A stretch of DNA of 64,000 nt from CAJXMH01 sp040220135 (GCA_040220135.1 JAVJTT010000009.1:1-64000), one strand, 5' to 3'; numbered from the stretch's first letter, positions 45,921 through 55,968 are shown. Numbers and translations are program-made. The notes: generated by a model from the sequence alone, not told the origin.

Positions 45921-47411
45921 ATGAGACAAAAAGTAATTATCGCTTTATTGTGTTTAAGCTCTTGTACTTTAATTTCTATTAATCAAAGTTCAAGCATTCA
46001 AGAGCCAATAAATTACAAAGGCACTCAATACCATCCAATTAATTCCTCTATTCCTCTCTTCAAGAGAAGCTTAATTGGCGACACCTTATATAAGCTAGAC
46101 AATTCAATTCAGCTGAAGTCTAATGCATTTGGTTCCAACAAGCTTGCAGTACCCATTCAGCTCATTGAAAATAAAACCAATGGATTTCCCAACCAATGTG
46201 CTTTACACCTTAAAAGACTAAGTAGAGAAAGTTTACCCGCCAACTTAGAGAATTTTCAAGCAACAGAGTACTATCAAATTACATTTTCAAAGGGGCAGAT
46301 CAACATTTCTGCTTTTACTGAATCAGGTTGTGCAAACGGATTAGGAACGCTTTACTACTTCCTTCAAAAAGCGGAAGCGAAAGAGCTCAACCTTATTGAG
46401 ATTAGAGATTGGCCGGATACCCCAAGGCGAGTGCTACAAGTATTATTAAAAGGCATGGACCCCGAAGTGGTAAAGCAAGTAATCGAAAGGGCCTGGATGA
46501 GTCACTATAACATGATACTATTGCATACTCATAATAGCGTTCGTTTTAAAAGCCTTAAAAAATTTTCCCAAGAATATGCTATGCCGGTAAACACGTATCT
46601 AGAAGTTGTTGATCACATTAGGGCATTAGGCATAGAAGTGGTACCTCATTTTAATTTTTTAACCCATCAAAAAGCTGCTTTTATTCATGGAGAAAATAGC
46701 AATGAAATGCTCTACAATGCACAAACCATCAACCCAAATAGCAAGGAAGCAAAAGAGTTGATCTTTCAAGTGATTGATGAAGTAGATAGCTTAATTCATC
46801 CCGCTTATTTCCACATTGGCTTTGATGAAGTGGTTGGCCATAATGCTAAGCAAATTGAAAAATATGGCTCTCTTCTTCCTGCAAAAGACTTCTTAGCTCA
46901 TCTAGTTAATGTGTACACCTACCTGAATTACAAAGGCATTGAAACTTGGATTTGGGGAGACATGCTGCTGAAGGAATCCGATTTCCCCGACATGCACATA
47001 GGCAGTTTACATGCAAATTCTGAATATGCCAACTTAATAGACTGTATTCCTAAAGACATTGTGATATGTGATTGGCATTACAGAGAATACAAAAGAAGAA
47101 AGCTGAGAAAATACGATTACAGCAGTTTAACTTACTTTACCGCTAAAGGCTTTAAAACATACGGCGCAAGCTATGAGGATACTCGAGCTATAAGGGCATT
47201 TTCAAAAAACGCTTACCAAGAAAACAATGAGCTTTTTCAAGGAATGATTGCTACCACTTGGCATAAACTATTGAATGGTACAGTAGATAGACCCAGCAGC
47301 GATAGCCTTAAGTCTTTTGATGCTATACTTTCAAATTCTGCTGAAGCCTTTTGGAATGCGTCTGCTATAGAAGGGCCCCCTTTTATGAAAGTAAAAAGTA
47401 GCACTAACTAG
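45921..47411 (+). CDS. GH20-like beta-N-acetylhexosaminidase lipoprotein
   Basis: A 496-aa lipoprotein (lipobox LSSC, Cys15), so exported. An N-terminal GH20b-like domain leads into the TIM barrel: IRDWPDTPRRVLQVLLKGM, then HYNMILLHTHN, VVPHFNFLTHQ and HIGFDEVVG, which carries the catalytic Asp302-Glu303. The usual GH20 text is HxGGDE; here the second Gly is Phe. The enzyme should cleave terminal GlcNAc or GalNAc by substrate-assisted catalysis, perhaps trimming the polymer made by the locus. It lies in the plus-strand operon with a methyltransferase and a glycosyltransferase. Confidence 0.8.
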   Translation: MRQKVIIALLCLSSCTLISINQSSSIQEPINYKGTQYHPINSSIPLFKRSLIGDTLYKLDNSIQLKSNAFGSNKLAVPIQLIENKTNGFPNQCALHLKRLSRESLPANLENFQATEYYQITFSKGQINISAFTESGCANGLGTLYYFLQKAEAKELNLIEIRDWPDTPRRVLQVLLKGMDPEVVKQVIERAWMSHYNMILLHTHNSVRFKSLKKFSQEYAMPVNTYLEVVDHIRALGIEVVPHFNFLTHQKAAFIHGENSNEMLYNAQTINPNSKEAKELIFQVIDEVDSLIHPAYFHIGFDEVVGHNAKQIEKYGSLLPAKDFLAHLVNVYTYLNYKGIETWIWGDMLLKESDFPDMHIGSLHANSEYANLIDCIPKDIVICDWHYREYKRRKLRKYDYSSLTYFTAKGFKTYGASYEDTRAIRAFSKNAYQENNELFQGMIATTWHKLLNGTVDRPSSDSLKSFDAILSNSAEAFWNASAIEGPPFMKVKSSTN

Positions 47412-47550
47412 TCAATTTATCCTCTTCACTGTGAATGGCAAGACCCTTGACAGTGTAGTTATTTAGATTCATTCTAAACTACAAGGGTGCTTAACTTACT
47501 TTTAACACTTTTTAATATCTTACCCCTTTCTAACCAATACTTTATATTTT

Positions 47551-50500
47551 ATGAAAAAGATAAGTTTAATCCTTAGCATGGGCATATGCATGCTAATAGG
47601 GAATAATGCAACTAGCCAAAATGTGGCACCTAGCCTAACGGAGCGAACCGTTAATGACCCTACAAGTAAGGTTGCCAAATTAAAAAAGCGCTCCCAAAAA
47701 AGCAGTCTACTTTGGGGGCATGGCGCAAGTGTAGGCGCAGCCCTTGGAGAGTTTCAAAACAACTTCATCCAAGGAGGGCCTGCAACAAGCAACAGTTGGG
47801 CCGCCTATTCAATTTATGATGGCAGTGGGTCTCCAGGCAACGCTTTTTGGACCCGATCAACCACAGGCGCCTCTCAAGGAGCTTATTGGGGCACTAGAGG
47901 ACCTATAACTTCTACTACCCAAGCCAATGGGGTTGCCATATTTGATTCAGACTTTATGGACAATGCGGGTATTCCCGGAAACTTTGGACAAGGAACTTCA
48001 GTTGCCCCCCATAAAGGTGAGCTAATTTCACCTTCCATCGATTTAACCGGTTATACTGATTCTGCACTACAAGTTACTTTCGTTTGTTTGTGGAGAAATT
48101 TCCAAGTAACAGAATTATCGGTTAGCCTTTCTGTTGATGGGGGAACTACTTACACAGATAAATCCATCATATCTTACTTGCCTGCTGCAGCAAACGCATC
48201 AAATTCAGGATATATCGATGTGATATTTCCTAATATAACCGCCGGAGTTGCCAACCTAACGAATTGTAAATTGAAGTTTACGTTCGATGGCAATTACTAC
48301 TTCGCCATGATTGATGATGTAAGCATTTCTACTGCAGACCCATACGACTTAACCATATCCAAAGCCGATGCAGCGGCTGGAACTGTAAATGGTGATTACG
48401 AAAGCATGCAAATTGGTGGTAATGTATTCAGTTTAGTGAACCAAATAAATTCCTTGGAGCAAAGAATTGGTGCCAATGTCAAAAACTTAGGTTTTCAACA
48501 AGTTGTTCCCTCAGATAATGCAAGCTTGAGTACCATAATTCAAAAGAATGTTGGAGGTACATGGTCAAATGTTCATAGTCAAACAACTAATATAGATACT
48601 GTTAATGGCGGAAATGATAACGGAAGAGCCATTTATGCGAACTTAAATAACACCAGCTGGATGACCGAAGGATATTACAGAGTTATCTATGTAACAAACC
48701 ATAGTGGAGATAACAATCCATCGAACGATTCATTGATCCAGGATTTCTCTATAGGAAGCAATTATCTTTCAAAAGTAGAACGCTTTGGTGGGACCGGTGA
48801 TCCTTTTTATACTAGAGCAGTTTTTCCGGGAGGCACGAATTTTAATCGCTTTGAATTCGGAAGTGTTTTTAGCTCCCCTAATGGAGGAACAGATAACTTG
48901 ATCTTAGATTCTATTTCCTATGCACACTACGCTACAAACAATTACATCGGTACAGGCACAGCTATCTTTAGAGCTTATGTATATGATTGGACTGATAACA
49001 ATTCCGACGGCGTTATTAACGATAAAACTGAACTAACCCCAGTGGCAGCGGGCGCTGACACAGTAAGTGGCTTAACCCCAGGAACATATGGAGTTGGCTC
49101 AGTTCCCTTGTTCAATGTAATCAGTGCAAATGCAGGCTTTGCTATGCAAGACAATAAAAACTACTGCATTTCTATCAGCATTGAAGGCTCTCAATTTACC
49201 TCTACAAACATGCCTTGGATAGCCGCTTCTGAAAATAGAAGAAGTTATGCCATGAATGCCATTGGAGCTGGTGGGAGTAATCCTTATCTTAGTCCTTCGC
49301 AGTTGTTTGTAGAAGATGGAGCGGGGGTATCCAATTCATATTGGGCCGGCTTTGGAACTGATATGCAACCTAGTTTTGGGGTGCATGTGAGTAGTATTTG
49401 TGATGATTTTACCACTTCTCTTTCTAAAACTGATATAAGCTGCTTTGGACTAAGTGACGGTAGTGCAACAGTGACCTCGTCAGGGGGCGTACCGGGTCAT
49501 ACTTATGTGTGGAGTACTGGAGTTCCGGGTTCATTTTCTACGGTAACTAATTTATCTGCTGGAACATATACCGTTACCATAACAGATAATGGAGCAAATT
49601 GCGTAGTTGTCGATTCTATTACTGTAAATGAACCTTCTCCCATTACCGCCCAGCTAACTAGCCTTGCTCGAGCAAGTTGCACTCCCGGAAGTGATGGTTC
49701 TTTGACTGTTCAAGCCTTAGGGGGTATAGGAAATAAAACTTTCAACTGGCAAACCGGAGCCTCTTCGGTTGGCCCAACAAGTCATGTTGCAGGCTTAAAC
49801 CCCGGAAACTATTCAGTCACTATTTCAGATGCAAATGGTTGCTCAATAATTGAAAACTATTTGGTAAGAAGAGATTTAAGTTCTTGCCCAAGTCCAAATT
49901 TAAATGCTAATGCAATACTCATTCAAGACACCTCTGTTATTTTCAGATGGGATACGGTTGCGGGAGCTATTATGTACCGAGTCTTCTGGCGAGATGCCAA
50001 CTCCAGCCCTTCAAATTGGAGTGGTAATGCGATTAAGAATGGTCAGAAAAGGCGTCATTTTGCCACTGGTCTTCAGCCAAATACTAAATACTTTTATACC
50101 TTAAGAGTTGCTTTCCAGAATGCCAATGGAATTTATTGGTCTGACTTCACAAGCCTTAATAATTTTACAACACTATCAGGCCCTTGTGAGGCACCAAGTG
50201 GATTAAATAGTAGCAAGGTGTCCTTTAATGCGGCGCAGATCAATTGGACAAGTTATCCGAATGCTTTGTATTATAGAACAAGATATAGAGAAGCAGGAAC
50301 ATCGAACTGGAACAAAGGAAAAGTGGGTGTCAATAAGTCAAGTCTTCCTTTATGGAATTTGACTCCTAACACTTCTTACGAATGGCAAGTAAAGTCAATG
50401 TGTAGTTTTACCCAATTTCTAGGAAGCAGATGGTCTCCAATGCAAAGCTTTTCAACTCCACCCGCACCTCCTGGAGCTAACTTTAGAATAAAGTCTGTAC

Positions 50501-50760
50501 CGGCTGATGCCCAGAACGACCTCCTTACTATTTTTCCTAACCCAAATAATGGTCAGTTTAACTTACAGTTCTCAGAAGAAATTGATGAGCAATTTGAACT
50601 TACCATTATGGATATCAGCGGAAAGGTTATCTATCAAAAGAATTATTCACAGTCTAATCAACTCATTCAGTTAGAGACGGGAATAGATAATGCTGGTTTA
50701 TACTTGATTCGTTTGCTTAGTCCAAGCAAACAAATCACGAAACGGTTTATTGTACAATAA
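47551..50760 (+). CDS. T9SS-secreted multidomain protein with SprB and FN3 modules
   Basis: A 1069-aa protein with signal peptide (MKKISLILSMGICMLIGNNATS). Residues ~60-270 form a jelly-roll-like domain (GELISPSIDLTGY ... FAMIDDVSIS). A long beta-rich region follows. At about nt 49430-49640 is a SprB-type repeat (DISCFGLSDGSATV ... GTYTVTITDNG), with a second, similar unit to ~49870. Two FN3-like modules (~49900-50440) precede a type A sorting domain (IFPNPNNGQFNLQF, then DISGKVIYQ, ending TKRFIVQ). This is a distinct architecture from the two giants but with the same C-terminal FN3/T9SS style. Expected to be surface-exposed or released; ligand unknown. Confidence 0.85.
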   Translation: MKKISLILSMGICMLIGNNATSQNVAPSLTERTVNDPTSKVAKLKKRSQKSSLLWGHGASVGAALGEFQNNFIQGGPATSNSWAAYSIYDGSGSPGNAFWTRSTTGASQGAYWGTRGPITSTTQANGVAIFDSDFMDNAGIPGNFGQGTSVAPHKGELISPSIDLTGYTDSALQVTFVCLWRNFQVTELSVSLSVDGGTTYTDKSIISYLPAAANASNSGYIDVIFPNITAGVANLTNCKLKFTFDGNYYFAMIDDVSISTADPYDLTISKADAAAGTVNGDYESMQIGGNVFSLVNQINSLEQRIGANVKNLGFQQVVPSDNASLSTIIQKNVGGTWSNVHSQTTNIDTVNGGNDNGRAIYANLNNTSWMTEGYYRVIYVTNHSGDNNPSNDSLIQDFSIGSNYLSKVERFGGTGDPFYTRAVFPGGTNFNRFEFGSVFSSPNGGTDNLILDSISYAHYATNNYIGTGTAIFRAYVYDWTDNNSDGVINDKTELTPVAAGADTVSGLTPGTYGVGSVPLFNVISANAGFAMQDNKNYCISISIEGSQFTSTNMPWIAASENRRSYAMNAIGAGGSNPYLSPSQLFVEDGAGVSNSYWAGFGTDMQPSFGVHVSSICDDFTTSLSKTDISCFGLSDGSATVTSSGGVPGHTYVWSTGVPGSFSTVTNLSAGTYTVTITDNGANCVVVDSITVNEPSPITAQLTSLARASCTPGSDGSLTVQALGGIGNKTFNWQTGASSVGPTSHVAGLNPGNYSVTISDANGCSIIENYLVRRDLSSCPSPNLNANAILIQDTSVIFRWDTVAGAIMYRVFWRDANSSPSNWSGNAIKNGQKRRHFATGLQPNTKYFYTLRVAFQNANGIYWSDFTSLNNFTTLSGPCEAPSGLNSSKVSFNAAQINWTSYPNALYYRTRYREAGTSNWNKGKVGVNKSSLPLWNLTPNTSYEWQVKSMCSFTQFLGSRWSPMQSFSTPPAPPGANFRIKSVPADAQNDLLTIFPNPNNGQFNLQFSEEIDEQFELTIMDISGKVIYQKNYSQSNQLIQLETGIDNAGLYLIRLLSPSKQITKRFIVQ

Positions 50761-50778
50761 ATTTCACCACACCTAATG

Positions 50779-50810
50779 AAAAGAGGCCACAAGTGGCCTC
50801 TTTTTTTTTC
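50779..50810 (+). terminator. Rho-independent terminator after the third T9SS gene
   Basis: GAGGCCAC and GTGGCCTC pair around AA, with flanking AAAA and TTTT extending the stem, and are followed by further T residues. Confidence 0.9.
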
Positions 50811-50862
50811 TTCTTTCTGAAAACAAAAAACCAAGGACATCTACTTCTGTTTAGTAGATGAA

Positions 50863-51030
50863 ATGAAAGAACAATTCTACACTTGTCAAGTCTCAATCTT
50901 AGTGGACCCCTCAATTCGTGAACAACGCTATATCGAAGATTGCGAGCGCTGCTGTAGACCGATAGAATTTCGAATTATTACTGATGGTATCCAAATAATT
51001 GAATTTGATTATCAAGGTTTAGCGCAATAA
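50863..51030 (+). CDS. CPXCG-type small cysteine-rich protein with a shortened first zinc motif
   Basis: A 55-aa reading frame from ATG 50863. It reads MKEQFYTCQVSILVDPS, then YIEDCERCCRPIEF. This matches the small CPXCG proteins (roughly FxCPYCW...DxS...YxEDCxVCCxPI), in which two Cys pairs bind zinc. The second half (CERCC) is intact, but the first CxxC has lost its second Cys and neighbours, as if about five codons were deleted in frame. The function is unknown. It follows a terminator, and its stop runs into the A-tract of an opposite-strand hairpin. Confidence 0.75.
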   Translation: MKEQFYTCQVSILVDPSIREQRYIEDCERCCRPIEFRIITDGIQIIEFDYQGLAQ

Positions 51031-51240
51031 AAAATCGCCTCGGACTTTCACCCGAGACGATTGCCTTCTGATCGTAGAGTTGTTTTCGCATTTGCTGAAG
51101 AATTAAAAGAACGAAAGATGCGAAAAATGAAATTGAGCTGTAGTTACTAAGTACACTCTTTCGACCAGACTACTTAACCATGGGGCTAAGGTCTGTATGA
51201 AGAATTCACCAGTCAATACTCATAAACTAGTATTTTTCAC
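51028..51240 (-). ncRNA. Candidate structured RNA on the minus strand, with its own terminator
   Basis: No credible protein is encoded here, yet read on the minus strand the stretch ends in a terminator: AATCG.CTCGG pairs with CCGAG.CGATT (one mismatch, 51034-51062) and six T follow. Upstream on the same strand are a 9-bp hairpin (TTTTCGCAT with ATGCGAAAA, 51082-51127 region) and a CAGAC-CTTA/TAAG-GTCTG hairpin (51167-51196). I could not match it to a known RNA class; a 6S-like RNA is one option. No clear promoter was found. The remaining bases to the ABC gene show nothing else. Confidence 0.35.
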
Positions 51241-51276
51241 TTCATCTTCCCTTTTTTACCGCTCAACCCACATTTT

Positions 51277-51308
51277 TTGTGCGTTCTTGATTTCCTTCCG
51301 TATTTTCG
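51277..51308 (+). promoter_or_regulatory. Putative promoter for the ABC/M1 operon
   Basis: TTG (51277-51279), a 21-base spacer and TATTTTCG (51301-51308), one base off TAnnTTTG, lie 25 bases before the ABC ATPase ATG. Confidence 0.4.
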
Positions 51309-51332
51309 ATTGCAAATACTAACTCATTCACT

Positions 51333-52223
51333 ATGCCTACCTTAAAAATTAATGCCCTGAATAAAACTTACCCTAACGGAGTAAAAGCGCTTGACCAAGT
51401 CAGCCTAGAAATCTCCAATGGAATGTTTGGTTTACTTGGTCCTAACGGAGCCGGAAAGTCTTCTCTGATGAGAACCCTAGCTACACTGCAAGAAGCAGAT
51501 AGTGGTAGTGCTTTTTTAGATGAGATTGATATTTTAAACCAACCTCAAGAGTTAAGAAAGCACTTGGGTTATCTTCCACAAGAGTTTGGGGTGTATTCCA
51601 AAATCACCGCAGAGCAACTGCTTGATCATATGGCGGTTTTAAAAGGCATCGGCAATAAGGGAGAAAGAAAAGACCTTGTAGCACATTTGCTTCAAAAAGT
51701 AAACCTCTACGAGAAACGCAACAAAAGCGTAAAAGGCTTCTCCGGCGGCATGAAGCAAAGAGTCGGCATTGCGCAAGCTTTGATTGGGCAACCCAAACTG
51801 ATTATTGTAGATGAACCTACCGCCGGCTTAGATCCGGGAGAGCGCAATCGGTTTCACAACTTATTGGCTGATGTAGGACAAGAGGTGATCATCTTACTTT
51901 CAACCCACATTGTAGATGACGTAAAAGAGCTTTGCTCAAAATTTGCCGTGATGAATTTGGGACAAATCGTCTATCATGGTTCTCCGGAAGATGCCATTGG
52001 CGATCTTAAAGGCAAGGTGTGGCAAAAACAGATCGAAAGAGAAGAGTTGGAGGCGCATGCAAGCAAACACCAAGTGATCTCAGACAAAATGATAGCCGGA
52101 AAACCGGTGATTCACGTTTTCCAAGACACCAATCCGGGCGATGGTTTTCAAGCGGTTACTCCCAATTTGGAAGATGTCTTCTTTACTAAGACCAAATTAC
52201 AAACCGAAACTTCCACCCTTTAA
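51333..52223 (+). CDS. ABC transporter ATP-binding protein
   Basis: A 296-aa ATPase with Walker A GPNGAGKSS, Q-loop LPQEFGVY, signature FSGGMKQRVGIAQAL, Walker B LIIVDEPTAGLD and H-loop STHIVDD. The C-terminal ~75 residues are an extension ending in NLEDVFFTKT, usual for type 2 exporter ATPases of the CcmA/NatA group. It lies 11 bases before the permease/M1 gene and is its obvious partner. Such systems in Bacteroidota are common but their substrate is not established. Confidence 0.9.
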   Translation: MPTLKINALNKTYPNGVKALDQVSLEISNGMFGLLGPNGAGKSSLMRTLATLQEADSGSAFLDEIDILNQPQELRKHLGYLPQEFGVYSKITAEQLLDHMAVLKGIGNKGERKDLVAHLLQKVNLYEKRNKSVKGFSGGMKQRVGIAQALIGQPKLIIVDEPTAGLDPGERNRFHNLLADVGQEVIILLSTHIVDDVKELCSKFAVMNLGQIVYHGSPEDAIGDLKGKVWQKQIEREELEAHASKHQVISDKMIAGKPVIHVFQDTNPGDGFQAVTPNLEDVFFTKTKLQTETSTL

Positions 52224-52234
52224 AGCCCATCGCC

Positions 52235-55200
52235 ATGTTTAAAGAATTTTTCTTTCTGGAGATCAAATCGGCTTTTAAGCGGCCTATGATCTATGTTTTC
52301 ACCTTCATTGTTGCCCTCTTTGCTTTTGGAGCGATTTCTTCTGACAATGTCCAAATTGGGGGCGCCATTGGCAATATTTACAGAAATGCTCCTTATGTCA
52401 TCACTCAATATGTGGCTACTTTCTCATTGATTGGGATTCTTTTTGCCGTGGCATTCTTTAACAACGCTGCTCTCCGCGACCACAACAATAACTTCCATGA
52501 AATACTTTTTAGTAGCCCGATCAAGAAAGGCGGCTATTTTTTCGGTCGCTTTTTGGGTGCTTTGGTATTGTCTACTATTCCCCTTTTGGGAATTTACCTC
52601 GGAGTCTATTTAGCTTCGATTATTGCTCCATTAGCCGGCTGGATAGAACCAGATCGAATTGGGCCTTTTTATTTAGAAACCTTTATTAATAACTACTTGC
52701 TTTTCATTTTGCCCAATATGTTTTTTGCAGGTGTCATTCTCTTTGCCCTAGCTACTAAATTCAAGAACACAGTTATTTCTTTTATCGGAGCTTTAATGCT
52801 CATTATCGCCTATGGAGTATCAGGCACTTTACTCTCTGATGTTGACAACGAAACACTTGGTGGCTTACTAGATAGCTTTGGTTTACGTGCCTATTCGGTT
52901 TCTTCGCGCTACTTTACAACGGTTGAAAAAAACACTTTATCACCCGGCTTTGATGGCATTTTACTATGGAACCGTCTTATTTGGATGGGGATAGGAATGG
53001 TCATTTTGCTGCTCTCCTATTTCTCTTTCTCCTTTAAAGAAAAAGCTCAAAAACAAAAAAAGAAAAAAGCAACTGAAGCAAGCGATGAAATAAAAATTAA
53101 GCCTATTTCAGTTCAACCGGATTTTAGCGGTAACGTCAACTGGCAGCAATTTCTCAGCTTTTTCAAGATCAGCTTTCTGAACATTGTAAAAAGCATGGTT
53201 TTTAAAGTAATCATCCTTTTTGCCACCATTTTACTTGTGGTAGACATGGTTGGAGGTTTTGAATATTTCGGCCTTCAAGCCTACCCTATTACTTACAAAG
53301 TAGTTGAGATGATCGACGACTCCTCTAGTATATTCATCATCATCATTATGATATTTTTTAGTGGAGAATTGGTTTGGCGAGACCGACTGAGCAATATTCA
53401 TGAGGTGATCAATGCTACGCCACATTATTCACTGGGTTCTTTCTTTGCCAAAGTGTTAACCTTAGTGGGCGTTGTGAGTAGCCTTTACTTTTTCTTTGCT
53501 GTACTTGGCGTACTTTACCAATTAATTTTAGGCTTCACTAATATTGAATTAGGTCTCTACCTCAGCACTTACTTTATTGACTTGCTGCCAGGTTATCTCT
53601 TCTATTGTGTCTTTTTCATTTTCATTCAGGTACTGGTAAACCACCGTTACCTGGGTTATTTTGTTACCATTCTCTTTGTATTTGTTTGGAGCATTATTTT
53701 AAATGTTGCTGATGTTCAATCGAATATGCTTGGCTTTGGCGGCGCGCCATCTATTCAATATTCAGACATGAATGGCTATGGACCGGGTTTGTTGGGTAAC
53801 ATTTGGTTCAACATTTATTGGTTACTGTTTGCCTCTATTCTAGCCCTTGTGGCCGCTTTATTTTGGGTTAGATCTTCCGGTGGTGGAATTAAAAACAGAT
53901 TAAAAGTTGCAAAGGTCAACTTTAGTGGAAAACTTAAAACAGCCCTCCTAGCAGTTGTTGTGTTGTGGATGGCAAGTGCGGCCTTTGTCTATTACAATAG
54001 CCAAGTGCTAAATCAATACGAAACTTCAGATGAAGGCAAATTAATGGTAGTTCGCTATGAAAAGAAGTACAAAAAATACCAAGATTTGGCTTTACCCTCT
54101 ATTACAGATGTAGTTTACCATGTTGACATTTTCCCTAATGAAAGAGATGTAAAAGTAAAAGCTGAAATTCATTTAAAGAACAAAACCAATCAAGTAATTG
54201 ACAGCATTCACTATAATTTGAGTGACGATTGGGAAGTGGAGATTCAATTGCCAAACTCAGAATTGGTGATGCAAGATGACAGTTTGGATTATCGGATTTA
54301 TGCCTTAAAAAAACCCATGCATCCGGGTGACGAAATGGATATCGTAATTTTTTCCAACTACGAAACCAAAGGTTTTGAAAATACGAGGGGCAATACCAGC
54401 ATCATTCGCAATGGAACCTTTTTAAACAGCAGCGCTATTTTACCTAGTATGGGTTATCAAGAAGGTGTTGAACTAAGCGACAAAAACGACAGAAAGAAAT
54501 ACGACCTCCCGCCCAAAGACCGCATGCCGGAACTAGATTCGGCCAATAAAGCGTTACGCATGGTCAATTATTTATCTGATGGGAGAGCCGATTGGGTGCA
54601 AATTGAAACTTACATCTCCACTTCTGACGATCAGCTTGCAGTTGCCCCCGGCAAGCTAGTAAAAGAATGGCAAGAAGAGGGACGTAACCATTACCACTAC
54701 AAGATTGACCAAGCATCGCAGTTGTTTTGCTCTTTTATATCAGCAGACTTTGAAGTAGCTAAAAGAGATTGGAACGGAATCTCTTTAGAAGTATATTACG
54801 ATGAAAAACACGATTACAACATTGAAATGATGTTGGATGCCCTGCAAGCTTCTTTTGAATATTACACCAAAAACTACGGCCCTTACTTTCACGAGCAAGC
54901 CCGCATTATCGAATTTCCGCGCTACGCTACTTTTGCTCAAGCCTTTCCGGGAACGATGCCCTATTCAGAGGCATTTGGATTTATCACCGATTTAGAAGAC
55001 ACCACCAAGAACAATGTGATAAACGCTGTAATTGCTCATGAAATGGCGCACCAATGGTGGGCGCATCAAGTAATTGGGGCAAAAATGCAAGGCGGCACCA
55101 TGTTGAGCGAAAGCTTCTCGGAATACAGCTCTTTAATGGTGATGAAGCAAAAGAAAGATGACTTGGGAATGAAAGAGTTCATTAAATACGACTTTAACCG

Positions 55201-55813
55201 TTATTTGCGCGGCAGAGGCTCAGAAAGAGAAAAAGAATTGCCGCTTTACAAAGTGGAAAACCAAGGCTATTTGCACTACGGCAAAGGAAGTTTGATTCTT
55301 TACGCCTTGCAAGACTACATTGGAGAAGATAAAGTAAACCAAGCTTTGCGCGACTTTTTAGCAGAATACCGCTACGCTGAGCCACCCTACCCTACCTCTT
55401 TAGACTTTATCAAACACCTAGTACCTCAAGTGCCGGACAGTTTAAATTACCTGATCGAAGATTGGTTTAAGCAAATTACTTTGTATGACTTCAGACTAAA
55501 AGAAGCGACTTACCAAGAACAAGAAGATGGCAGTTATTTGGTAGAACTGAGTCTTGAAAACAAAAAAATGTACGCCGATTCCATTGGTAATGAAACTGAA
55601 GTGCCGCTAAAAGATTGGGTTGACATTGGACTTTTTGAAGACGCTGAGGCCGAAAAGCCCATCTTCATTAAGCGATTGAATTTAAGCTCTGGTGAGCAAA
55701 GCCTGACTTTTACAGTAGATACAAAACCTGTGAAAGCCGCCATTGACCCTAAGCGTTTATTAATTGAAAGGGTATACAAAGACAATTATGAGAGTGTGAA
55801 AGAGAAGGAGTAA
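52235..55813 (+). CDS. ABC transporter permease fused to an M1-family aminopeptidase
   Basis: A 1192-aa fusion. The N-terminal half has about 12 membrane helices in two sets (first ~20-270, second ~310-590), typical of ABC-2 permeases, separated by a charged KKKKATEASDE linker. The C-terminal ~600 residues are an M1 gluzincin: HEMAHQWW (zinc ligands His935, His939), the third ligand in LSESFSEYSS, and GTMPYSEAFGF where canonical enzymes have GAMEN. The peptidase should face the periplasm. It pairs with the ABC ATPase upstream. The last ~75 bases are repeated in degraded form at 60692-60768. Confidence 0.93.
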   Translation: MFKEFFFLEIKSAFKRPMIYVFTFIVALFAFGAISSDNVQIGGAIGNIYRNAPYVITQYVATFSLIGILFAVAFFNNAALRDHNNNFHEILFSSPIKKGGYFFGRFLGALVLSTIPLLGIYLGVYLASIIAPLAGWIEPDRIGPFYLETFINNYLLFILPNMFFAGVILFALATKFKNTVISFIGALMLIIAYGVSGTLLSDVDNETLGGLLDSFGLRAYSVSSRYFTTVEKNTLSPGFDGILLWNRLIWMGIGMVILLLSYFSFSFKEKAQKQKKKKATEASDEIKIKPISVQPDFSGNVNWQQFLSFFKISFLNIVKSMVFKVIILFATILLVVDMVGGFEYFGLQAYPITYKVVEMIDDSSSIFIIIIMIFFSGELVWRDRLSNIHEVINATPHYSLGSFFAKVLTLVGVVSSLYFFFAVLGVLYQLILGFTNIELGLYLSTYFIDLLPGYLFYCVFFIFIQVLVNHRYLGYFVTILFVFVWSIILNVADVQSNMLGFGGAPSIQYSDMNGYGPGLLGNIWFNIYWLLFASILALVAALFWVRSSGGGIKNRLKVAKVNFSGKLKTALLAVVVLWMASAAFVYYNSQVLNQYETSDEGKLMVVRYEKKYKKYQDLALPSITDVVYHVDIFPNERDVKVKAEIHLKNKTNQVIDSIHYNLSDDWEVEIQLPNSELVMQDDSLDYRIYALKKPMHPGDEMDIVIFSNYETKGFENTRGNTSIIRNGTFLNSSAILPSMGYQEGVELSDKNDRKKYDLPPKDRMPELDSANKALRMVNYLSDGRADWVQIETYISTSDDQLAVAPGKLVKEWQEEGRNHYHYKIDQASQLFCSFISADFEVAKRDWNGISLEVYYDEKHDYNIEMMLDALQASFEYYTKNYGPYFHEQARIIEFPRYATFAQAFPGTMPYSEAFGFITDLEDTTKNNVINAVIAHEMAHQWWAHQVIGAKMQGGTMLSESFSEYSSLMVMKQKKDDLGMKEFIKYDFNRYLRGRGSEREKELPLYKVENQGYLHYGKGSLILYALQDYIGEDKVNQALRDFLAEYRYAEPPYPTSLDFIKHLVPQVPDSLNYLIEDWFKQITLYDFRLKEATYQEQEDGSYLVELSLENKKMYADSIGNETEVPLKDWVDIGLFEDAEAEKPIFIKRLNLSSGEQSLTFTVDTKPVKAAIDPKRLLIERVYKDNYESVKEKE

Positions 55814-55927
55814 TCTCTAAAAAATAATATTGCTTATAAAACTATTTGAAGAGCATTTAGAAAGCAGAACCTATTAAAAACCTAAACATTCTTGCTTTTT
55901 TGCTTGCTTGAAAAAAAACGACTCCAC

Positions 55928-55968
55928 TTGTCACCCTTTAAATTTTATTTGTATTTTTGGGGTGACAA
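55928..55968 (+). promoter_or_regulatory. Promoter with an operator-like inverted repeat upstream of the XRE/ImmA gene
   Basis: TTG (55928-55930), a 21-base spacer and TATTTTTG (55952-55959) form a consensus promoter. The perfect 9-bp inverted repeat TTGTCACCC (55928-55936) / GGGTGACAA (55960-55968) overlaps the -33 element and directly abuts the -7 element, and a further GTGACA half-site lies at 55991-55996 just before the ATG. This layout suits autorepression by the HTH protein encoded next. Confidence 0.7.
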
